NCBI RefSeq assembly: GCF_900103175.1 | Contig: NZ_FNLF01000002.1 | Location: 1,812,136 to 1,876,135, forward strand | Source of the DNA: Tsukamurella pulmonis | GTDB taxonomy: Bacteria; Actinomycetota; Actinomycetes; Mycobacteriales; Mycobacteriaceae | Length of the DNA: 64,000 nucleotides | Direction: 5' to 3' | Shown: positions 55,128 to 64,000 of the stretch, one piece after another | Numbering within the stretch: the first letter of the stretch is position 1 | Layout: every line of letters starts with the position of its first letter | The notes under the pieces: model-generated | Told to the model about the DNA's origin: nothing | The model's input: the letters and a program-made list of their open reading frames with translations, nothing else | The model's database searches: none | Made by a program: the position numbers and the translations under genes

Positions 55128-55981
55128 GGTGCCTTCTTCGGTGCGACGGGGGTGGGGGAGCCGGACGGGGCGGCGGAGGGCGGCGGCCCGGGCTCGAAGA
55201 CGCCCTCGAGGTGCCAGACGCCGGTGAAGTCGTTGAACGGGCCGCCCTGGATGTGGCTGGTCCAGTCGAGCGTGAACCGCCGGGTGGCGGCGTCGAAGGT
55301 GCCGGTCGCGGCGGGGCCGGTGGACTTCGCAGCGGCGGGCTGCGCGAGCCAGCGCTGGGAGACCACGTCCCAGGCGCGCGCGACCTGCTCCTGCCCGGCC
55401 GCCGCGGCGTCGGTGCGCGGCACGGGCTTCGGTGCGCCTTGGTTGAACTCCTGGTTGTTCCACGACGCCGCCCACGCGGAGACGTCGGCGGTGAGCGTCG
55501 TTCCCGTCCGGGTGACGGACGGGGCGGGCAACGGCGCGCGGGTCTGCGGATCGACGGCGTTGGTCGAGATGCCGAACAGCACGTCGAAGAACTTCGTCGG
55601 AGTGATCACCGATCCCGAGCGCGAATCCCCTCCCGCGAAGCCCGGTTTCGCCTCGGACTGGTAGGCGCCGGTGCGCAGGCCGCCCGCGGTGCCGGGGTGG
55701 AGAGCGGTCACGCGGCCTTCGTCGACGGGCGAGTTGGCGTTGTTGACGAACGGCCCGTCGGCGGTGCCACCGACGATCGCCATCTTGAAGTAGGTGCCGG
55801 TCGGCTTTCCGTCGGCGAAACCGCCGGGCGTGAACCGGAACAGGCCGACGAGCTGCTCCGGGGCTTCGGGCTGCGACGGTGACGGGGAGCCGCACGCCGC
55901 GGACGTCGCCAGCGTCAGTGCGGCGAGTGCGAGTGCGCCCGCCCGTCGCGCGGTCGGGAGGGAGAGCGGAAGCGGCGTCAT
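55124..55981 (-). CDS. lipoprotein, paralogue of the 198-aa secreted protein
   Basis: 285 residues. Signal with lipobox LATSAACGS. Mature domain: TGTYFKMAIVGGTADGPFVNNANSPVDEG, AASWNNQEFNQGAPKPVP and IQGGPFNDFTGVWHLEGVF. These align one by one with the protein at 56952-57548. A C-terminal Pro-rich tail follows. Unknown function; the shared motifs suggest a beta-rich binding domain. Coupled to genes on either side by ATGA overlaps. Confidence 0.78.
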   Translation of the reverse strand: MTPLPLSLPTARRAGALALAALTLATSAACGSPSPSQPEAPEQLVGLFRFTPGGFADGKPTGTYFKMAIVGGTADGPFVNNANSPVDEGRVTALHPGTAGGLRTGAYQSEAKPGFAGGDSRSGSVITPTKFFDVLFGISTNAVDPQTRAPLPAPSVTRTGTTLTADVSAWAASWNNQEFNQGAPKPVPRTDAAAAGQEQVARAWDVVSQRWLAQPAAAKSTGPAATGTFDAATRRFTLDWTSHIQGGPFNDFTGVWHLEGVFEPGPPPSAAPSGSPTPVAPKKAP

Positions 55982-56982
55982 GGCCGGGCCTTTCGTCGAG
56001 TTCCGAGCACTGCGCCCGCGACCGCGAGCCCGAGCGCGAGTTCCGCCCAGGGCAGGGCCGCGAAGGTCCCGCCGGGGGTCGGAATCGCGGCGTTGGTCGT
56101 CGCGAGGCGGCGATAGTCGGTGAGGTTGTCGTTGATCGCTCCGGTGAGCGAGGCGAGGTCGGAGGAGACCGTCTGCCAGGAGGCCGTGAAGGCGGCGATC
56201 TCGGGGGTACGGCGCACGGCCGTGCCGCGATCGATCTCGCCGACCGCGCCCACCAGTGCGAGAAAGTCGTGCTGCAGACCCACGACCCGCTGCTGGGTCA
56301 TGATCGGCTCGAACCGGTCGACCACTCGGCTGGCGGAGCTCGCCCCGTCGACCAGGCCCGCTGCGAAGGGATGCACGAGCAGCACCACCGCGCAGACCAC
56401 CGCTCCCGCGACCGCCCCCCGCCGCGGCGCGGCGGTGCGGGCGCGGAGCAGGACCGCGCCCGCGAGGGCGAGAGCGATCCCGGTGAGCAGGAGCAGCGGA
56501 GGGAGCGTCGCGAGCCCTCGGATCCCCTCCAGCGCGGCGACGTCCGGTTGCGCGGCGCGCGCCCGCGAGAGCAGATCGTGCGCGTTCGCGTCGATCTCCG
56601 CCGACCGGCGCGCGTACGCGGCGGTGCGCGGCGCCGCCGCGAGTCGACCCGCGGCCGCCTCCGCCCGTGTGGCGGCGCCGAACCGGGCGATGGCGTCGAC
56701 GTCTCCGTCGAGCCGTTCCAGGGCCTGCGGCGCCAGGTGCGGCGCGAAGGCGTCGAGCATCTTGGTAGCGCCCGCGGCGGTGGTGGGCAGGCCGCCCGCC
56801 ACGGCGCCGAGGGCGAGGGCGAGGCCCGCGACCAGGAGGAACCATCCCGGCCAGCGCCGGGGGCGGGGCGGTGCCGCGGTCCGGGGCGGTGCGACGGGAC
56901 GCAGCCGGGGAACGCCCCCGAACAGCGAGACCGTCGCACCGGCCGGCGCCGCTACTTGCTGTAGGTGCCGGTGAGGTGCCAC
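55978..56982 (-). CDS. multi-pass membrane protein, unknown function
   Basis: About 334 residues from the GTG at 56982 (start uncertain; no ATG is available). A Pro/Arg-rich N-terminus, then a transmembrane helix (WFLLVAGLALALGAVAGGL), a helical outside loop of about 110 residues, two close helices (LPPLLLLTGIALALAGAVLL, AVAGAVVCAVVLLVHPF), a second outside loop and a final helix before RRKARP. Overlaps the secreted-protein gene by 31 bases. Likely the membrane anchor of the cluster. Confidence 0.65.
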   Translation of the reverse strand: MAPHRHLQQVAAPAGATVSLFGGVPRLRPVAPPRTAAPPRPRRWPGWFLLVAGLALALGAVAGGLPTTAAGATKMLDAFAPHLAPQALERLDGDVDAIARFGAATRAEAAAGRLAAAPRTAAYARRSAEIDANAHDLLSRARAAQPDVAALEGIRGLATLPPLLLLTGIALALAGAVLLRARTAAPRRGAVAGAVVCAVVLLVHPFAAGLVDGASSASRVVDRFEPIMTQQRVVGLQHDFLALVGAVGEIDRGTAVRRTPEIAAFTASWQTVSSDLASLTGAINDNLTDYRRLATTNAAIPTPGGTFAALPWAELALGLAVAGAVLGTRRKARP

Positions 56983-57548
56983 AGGCCGGTGAAGTTGTTG
57001 AACGGCCCACCGACGATCTGGCTGGTCCAGGTGAGGGTGTAGTTGGAGCCGTTGATCGAGCCCGTGACGCGGCTGGTCTTGCCGGGCAGGCCGCCGCCGG
57101 GCTTGGGCGCGCCCTGGTTGAAGACCTGACCGTTCCACGCGACGCCGAACGCGGACAGGTCTCCGGACAGGGACGAGCCGTCACGGGTGATGGTGGGGAC
57201 CGCGGTCGCCGCGCCGGTCTGCGGGTCGGTGGCCTTCGTGGAGGTCACGAAGTCGGAGCCGAAGAAGGTGCGGGCTCCGGTGACCTGGCCCTGGTACGAG
57301 CCCGAGGACAGCGAGCCCGAGAGCGGGGTGGTGGTCTTGTCCTCGCTGGGCGAATTGCCGTTCGCCAGGAACGGACCGGACGTCGTGCCGCTGGGGAGGA
57401 TCATCCGGAAGTACGAGCCGGAGTCGATCGAGAAGGTGCCGGTGAGCGTGTCGGCGTGGGCGGCGGGCGCGGCGACGACGGTGGCGGCCGACGCGGCGAC
57501 GGCCGCCACGGCGGCGATGGCGGAGCGACGGGAGACGGAGTGGCGCAT
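56952..57548 (-). CDS. small secreted protein, founder of a paralogous pair
   Basis: 198 residues with a clear signal peptide (RRSAIAAVAAVAASAATVVAAPAAHA). Mature part: GTFSIDSGSYFRMILPSGTTSGPF, LANGNSPSEDKTTTPLSG, VAWNGQVFNQGAPKPGGG and IVGGPFNNFTGLWHLTGTY. Same motif order as the lipoprotein at 55124-55981. First gene of a six-gene operon ending in an ABC exporter. I considered the haem-binding HtaA domain but see no supporting motif. Confidence 0.78.
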   Translation of the reverse strand: MRHSVSRRSAIAAVAAVAASAATVVAAPAAHADTLTGTFSIDSGSYFRMILPSGTTSGPFLANGNSPSEDKTTTPLSGSLSSGSYQGQVTGARTFFGSDFVTSTKATDPQTGAATAVPTITRDGSSLSGDLSAFGVAWNGQVFNQGAPKPGGGLPGKTSRVTGSINGSNYTLTWTSQIVGGPFNNFTGLWHLTGTYSK

Positions 57549-57596
57549 GGGCGATCTCGCTTTCTTCAGGAGGTGAACGAGCCCGATGGAACGAGA

Positions 57597-57602
57597 ACGC
57601 TA
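57597..57602 (-). promoter_or_regulatory. -10 box TAGCGT of the secreted-protein operon
   Basis: TAGCGT on the minus strand, 48 bases before the ATG at 57548, so this operon would have a short leader. No convincing -35. Confidence 0.35.
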
Positions 57603-57725
57603 GTTGCGGTAGTTCGGTTCGCGAATAGTTCCGATCACCGCGATCCGGGGCACGTGATCCTGCTCGCCTCAGCGGTCGCGCTCGGCCCCGCGCGACGGGC
57701 ACCCGGATGCGAACACCGCGTTGAC

Positions 57726-57731
57726 TACAGT
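57726..57731 (+). promoter_or_regulatory. -10 box TACAGT, leaderless start of ftsY
   Basis: TACAGT seven bases before the GTG at 57739. Confidence 0.5.
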
Positions 57732-57738
57732 TGAGTGC

Positions 57739-59349
<1,611 letters not shown>

Positions 59350-59382
59350 GGACCGGTCTCCGGCTCACGATGTCGACGTGCC

Positions 59383-59417
59383 GGCGCCTGGACGTGCTCC
59401 AGCGCACGTCCAGCGCC
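59383..59417 (+). terminator. hairpin terminator after ftsY
   Basis: A 10-bp stem CTGGACGTGC/GCACGTCCAG with loop TCCAGC, extended by GGCG/CGCC across one bulged base. It lies 34 bases after the ftsY stop. Confidence 0.65.
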
Positions 59418-59444
59418 GCAGAACGCGAAATCGCGGGACGCCCG

Positions 59445-59460
59445 GTAACACCGCCGTAAC
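59445..59460 (+). promoter_or_regulatory. GlnR-type box 1 upstream of amt
   Basis: GTAAC-N6-GTAAC, the half-site repeat described for actinobacterial GlnR, which activates nitrogen genes on nitrogen limitation. 123 bases before amt. Confidence 0.55.
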
Positions 59461-59486
59461 GGAGAGCCCTGAACCCGGGCGGACCG

Positions 59487-59502
59487 GTTACACACGGGCA
59501 AC
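59487..59502 (+). promoter_or_regulatory. GlnR-type box 2 upstream of amt
   Basis: GTTAC-N6-GCAAC, 42 bases after box 1 (start to start, four helical turns). Two boxes in front of amt-glnK-glnD match the known GlnR target. Confidence 0.5.
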
Positions 59503-59582
59503 ACGAGCGCATCCACAGGGAAACCGCCGCCGCAGAAGCTGTTCTCACTGCGCCGCAAGGGCGCACCCGAGGAGGTTTCCCC

Positions 59583-61302
<1,720 letters not shown>

Positions 61303-61310
61303 GCCGGTCG

Positions 61311-63791
61311 ATGACGGTGCCGGACAAGGCGATCGCGCCGACGCAGGACATCGGGACGGCGGGCGGGCAGGGCGGTGCGAAGGAACTCGTCGCCGCCCGC
61401 GCCCGCCTGCTGGACCGGGCGTCGGGGCCGCACGGGCTCGATCCCGCGGCCCTGCGCGGCGCGCTCGCCGACTTGGCCGAGGTCTGGCTCAGCACCCACG
61501 GCGCCGCCGCGGGCATCGGCCCCGACAGCGGCCTCGCCCTCGTCGCCGTCGGTGGCCTGGGACGGCGGGAGTTGCTGCCCCACAGCGACTTCGACCTGCT
61601 CCTGGTGCACGACGACGGGATCGATCCCGAACACGTCACCGCCGTCGCCGAGAGCATCTGGTACCCGTTGTGGGACGCGCACATCAAGCTCGATCACAGC
61701 GTCCGCACCGTTCCCGAGGCCGTCCGCGTCGCCCAGTCCGATCTCACCGCCGCGCTCGGTCTGCTCGACGCCCGGCACATCGTCGGGGACCAGGAGATCA
61801 CCAACCTGCTCATCAGCGGCGTGCGCAGGCAGTGGCGCGCCGACATCCGCACCCGCGTCGACGACCTCGTCGAGCAGGCCCGCGAGCGCTGGCGCCGTTC
61901 GGGGGAGATCGCCCACCGCGCCGAGCCCGACCTCAAGAACGGTCGCGGCGGCATGCGCGACGTGCAACTGCTGCAGGCTCTTTCGCTCGCCCAGCTGACC
62001 GACGGGATACCGACACCGTCGGCGACCCCGGACGGCACCACCGGCAACGACCTGGCCTCCGCCTACGGCCGGCTGCTCGACGTGCGCACCGAACTGCACC
62101 GCATCGCCGGCCGCGCCCGCGATTCCGTGCGAGCCCAGGAGGCCGACGAGATCGGCGCCGCGTTGCGCCTCGGCGACCGCTTCGACCTGGCCCGCACCAT
62201 CAGCGACAGCGGGCGCACCGTCGCCTACGCCGTGGACGTGGGCATCCGTACCGCCCAGAACGCCCTGCCCCGGCGGGGACTGGCGCGGCTGCGCCGCCCG
62301 CCCGTGCGCCGCCCGCTCGCCGAGGGGGTCGTCGAGCACGCCGGGGAGGTGACCCTCGCCCGCGACGCCCGACCCGACCGCGATCCCGGCCTGACGGTGC
62401 GCGTCGCCGCCGCGGCGGCCGCCTCCGGCCTGCCCATGTCCGCCTCCACGCTCGCCCGGCTCGCCGAGATCGCACCGGCGCCGCGCAGCCCGTGGCCCGC
62501 GGAGACGGTCGCCGACCTGCTCGCCCTCCTCGGTGCCGGGCGCAACGCCGTGCCGGTCATCGAGGCACTCGACCGCACCGGACTCTGGGGCCGGCTGCTC
62601 CCCGAGTGGGGCGCCGTGCGCGACCTGCCGCCGCGCGACGCCGTGCACACCTGGACGGTCGACCGGCACCTGGTGGAGGCCGCCGCGTACGCCGCGAGCC
62701 GCGCCACCGACGTCGCCCGCCCCGATCTGCTGGTGCTCGGCGCGCTGCTGCACGACCTCGGCAAGGGACGCGGTGGCGACCACAGCGTGATCGGCGCCGA
62801 GCTCGCCGAGGCCATCGCCGCGCGCTTGGGCCTGCCCGCCGACGACACCGCACTGCTCGCCGCGATGGTGCGCCACCACCTGCTGCTCCCGGCGGTGGCG
62901 ACCCGTCGCGACCTGGACGACCCCGCGACCATCGAGATGGTGGCGGAGAAGATCGGCCACGACCCCGTCCTGCTGGAGCTGCTGTACGCGCTCGCCGAGG
63001 CCGACTCGCTCGCCACCGGACCCGGCGTCTGGGGCGAGTGGAAGTCGCGGCTCATCGGCGACCTGGTCCGCCGCACCGCCCGCGTGCTGGCCGGTGAACC
63101 CGCGCCGCAGCCGGAGCCGGTGCCCGGCGAAGTGGCCGCGCTCGCCGCCGCGGGCGGCACGCACGTGCGCATCACGCCCGCGCCCGCGCTCGGGCCGCAC
63201 ACGTTCTCCGTCGTGGTCGTCGGCCCCGACCGGCGCGGCGTGCTCGCCCGCATGGCAGCGGTGCTCGCCCTCGCCGGCCTGCGGGTGCAGAGCGCCGCCG
63301 TCGCGGGGATGGGGGAGTCCGCGGTCAACACCTTCCTCGTGGTGCCCACCTTCGGCGACCCGCCCGACCCGGCCCTGGTGCGCCAGCGCCTGCTCGCCGC
63401 CCTCGACGGCGCCGACGTGCTCGCCGAGCTGCGCACCCGTGAACGCGCCGCGGCCACCCCCGTCGACGGGAGCGTCGCCGCGCCGCCGCTGCGGGCGGCC
63501 GCCCCGCCCCGTCTGCGCTGGTTCGACGGCGCGCCCGGCACCGTCGTCCTCGAGGTCCGCGCCGGCGACACCCCCGGCCTGCTCGCGCGGGTCGCGGGGG
63601 CTCTCGACGACGCCGGACTCGACGTGCGGTGGGCCAAGGTCGCGACCCTCGGCGCCACGGCCGTCGACGTCTTCTGCCTCGACGTCACCGGCGCCGAGAG
63701 CGAGTTGCGGGCGCGGGCCGAGAGCGCCGTCCTCGCCGTCCTGCCGGAGGCCGCACCGCCTGCGCCACCGGAGGACGAGCCGACCCGATAG
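61311..63791 (+). CDS. glnD: P-II nucleotidylyltransferase/removing enzyme
   Basis: 826 residues. Nucleotidyltransferase domain with GGLGRRELLPHSDFDLLLVHDD (about 80-105), HD phosphohydrolase with LGALLHDLGKGRGGDHS (about 480), and two C-terminal ACT domains (SVVVVGPDRRGVLARMAAVLA; VLEVRAGDTPGLLARVAGAL). Senses glutamine and modifies P-II; in related actinobacteria the modification is adenylylation. It begins eight bases after the P-II gene. Confidence 0.95.
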   Translation: MTVPDKAIAPTQDIGTAGGQGGAKELVAARARLLDRASGPHGLDPAALRGALADLAEVWLSTHGAAAGIGPDSGLALVAVGGLGRRELLPHSDFDLLLVHDDGIDPEHVTAVAESIWYPLWDAHIKLDHSVRTVPEAVRVAQSDLTAALGLLDARHIVGDQEITNLLISGVRRQWRADIRTRVDDLVEQARERWRRSGEIAHRAEPDLKNGRGGMRDVQLLQALSLAQLTDGIPTPSATPDGTTGNDLASAYGRLLDVRTELHRIAGRARDSVRAQEADEIGAALRLGDRFDLARTISDSGRTVAYAVDVGIRTAQNALPRRGLARLRRPPVRRPLAEGVVEHAGEVTLARDARPDRDPGLTVRVAAAAAASGLPMSASTLARLAEIAPAPRSPWPAETVADLLALLGAGRNAVPVIEALDRTGLWGRLLPEWGAVRDLPPRDAVHTWTVDRHLVEAAAYAASRATDVARPDLLVLGALLHDLGKGRGGDHSVIGAELAEAIAARLGLPADDTALLAAMVRHHLLLPAVATRRDLDDPATIEMVAEKIGHDPVLLELLYALAEADSLATGPGVWGEWKSRLIGDLVRRTARVLAGEPAPQPEPVPGEVAALAAAGGTHVRITPAPALGPHTFSVVVVGPDRRGVLARMAAVLALAGLRVQSAAVAGMGESAVNTFLVVPTFGDPPDPALVRQRLLAALDGADVLAELRTRERAAATPVDGSVAAPPLRAAAPPRLRWFDGAPGTVVLEVRAGDTPGLLARVAGALDDAGLDVRWAKVATLGATAVDVFCLDVTGAESELRARAESAVLAVLPEAAPPAPPEDEPTR

Positions 63792-63794
63792 TCT
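63789..63794 (+). promoter_or_regulatory. -10 box TAGTCT of ffh
   Basis: TAGTCT six bases before the ATG; overlaps the glnD stop. GGAGCA between box and ATG could also act as a ribosome site if transcription starts upstream. Confidence 0.4.
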
Positions 63795-63800
63795 GGAGCA

Positions 63801-64000
63801 ATGTTCGAATCCCTCTCCGATCGGCTCACAGGCGCGCTCAAGGACCTGCGCGGCAAGGGCCGGCTGACCGACGCCGACATCGACTCGACGGCCCGCGAGA
63901 TCCGCCTCGCGCTGCTCGAGGCCGATGTCGCGCTGCCCGTGGTGCGCGCCTTCGTCGCGCGGGTCAAGGAGCGGGCCAAGGGCCACGAGGTCTCGGCCGC
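63801..64000 (+). CDS. ffh: signal recognition particle protein Ffh (3' partial)
   Basis: The first 66 residues run to the window end. MFESLSDRLTGALKDLRGKGRLTDADID and REIRLALLEADVALPVVRAFV are the N-domain helices of Ffh. Completes the ftsY-amt-glnK-glnD-ffh order of the group. Confidence 0.95.
   Translation, partial: MFESLSDRLTGALKDLRGKGRLTDADIDSTAREIRLALLEADVALPVVRAFVARVKERAKGHEVSA

Noticed and set aside
55124-57548. HtaA haem-binding domains in the two paralogous secreted proteins
   Set aside because: The conserved segments (FNQGAPKP, GGPFNxFTG) do not correspond to HtaA features that I know, and no HmuTUV genes are adjacent.

Overview
The window is high-GC actinobacterial DNA. Gene content and order point to the mycolic-acid order (Mycobacteriales/Corynebacteriales). 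The evidence is the rsmD-coaD-sepIVA-DUF177-rnc-mutM-OsmC-acyP-smc run, a later ftsY-amt-glnK-glnD-ffh run, a DUF1490/CtpC-type metal ATPase pair, and many starts placed 6-8 nt after a TANNNT box (leaderless transcripts). A Tsukamurella-like organism is my best guess; the genus is inference.

Layout. 1-5.1 kb: a partial flavin monooxygenase, a PhoD-type Tat lipoprotein phosphatase, an MHS-family transporter and a small secreted protein. 5.2-9.4 kb: conserved core (rsmD, coaD, sepIVA, DUF177, rnc, mutM). 9.4-11.5 kb: three related small membrane proteins and a rifamycin ADP-ribosyltransferase (arr). 11.6-18.4 kb: OsmC protein, acylphosphatase, a YgiB/YgiC/DUF350-like set and smc.

18.5-28.4 kb is a defence island between smc and gnd. 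It holds a MutL/MORC-like GHKL ATPase with a four-cysteine zinc knuckle, an Mrr-nuclease/SF2-helicase fusion, a 213-aa unknown, a C5-cytosine methyltransferase, a DUF262 protein, an FRG-domain protein, a Vsr endonuclease and a divergent 81-aa unknown. This is the most interesting part of the window: the modification, nick/repair and ATP-driven restriction parts look like one variant of a MORC-type restriction-modification system.

28.4-49.9 kb is largely nitrogen metabolism: gnd, a TetR regulator, a permease, two DUF1989 (carboxyguanidine-deiminase-like) proteins, a carboxyltransferase-only urea/guanidine carboxylase and allophanate hydrolase. These are followed by a TctCBA transporter with a universal stress protein, DUF1490 plus a P-type metal ATPase, and a complete urease operon ureABCEFGD. 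50-57.6 kb: a luciferase-like oxidoreductase, a B12-riboswitch-controlled substrate-binding protein with a CbiX-like/[2Fe-2S] protein, and a six-gene operon of secreted and membrane proteins with an ABC exporter. 57.7-64 kb returns to core genes: ftsY, then amt-glnK-glnD behind two GlnR-type boxes, then the start of ffh.

In related genomes smc and ftsY are close neighbours. Here about 39 kb of accessory and nitrogen genes lie between them, so this locus appears to be an insertion hot spot. No tRNA, rRNA, integrase, insertion sequence or CRISPR array was seen.
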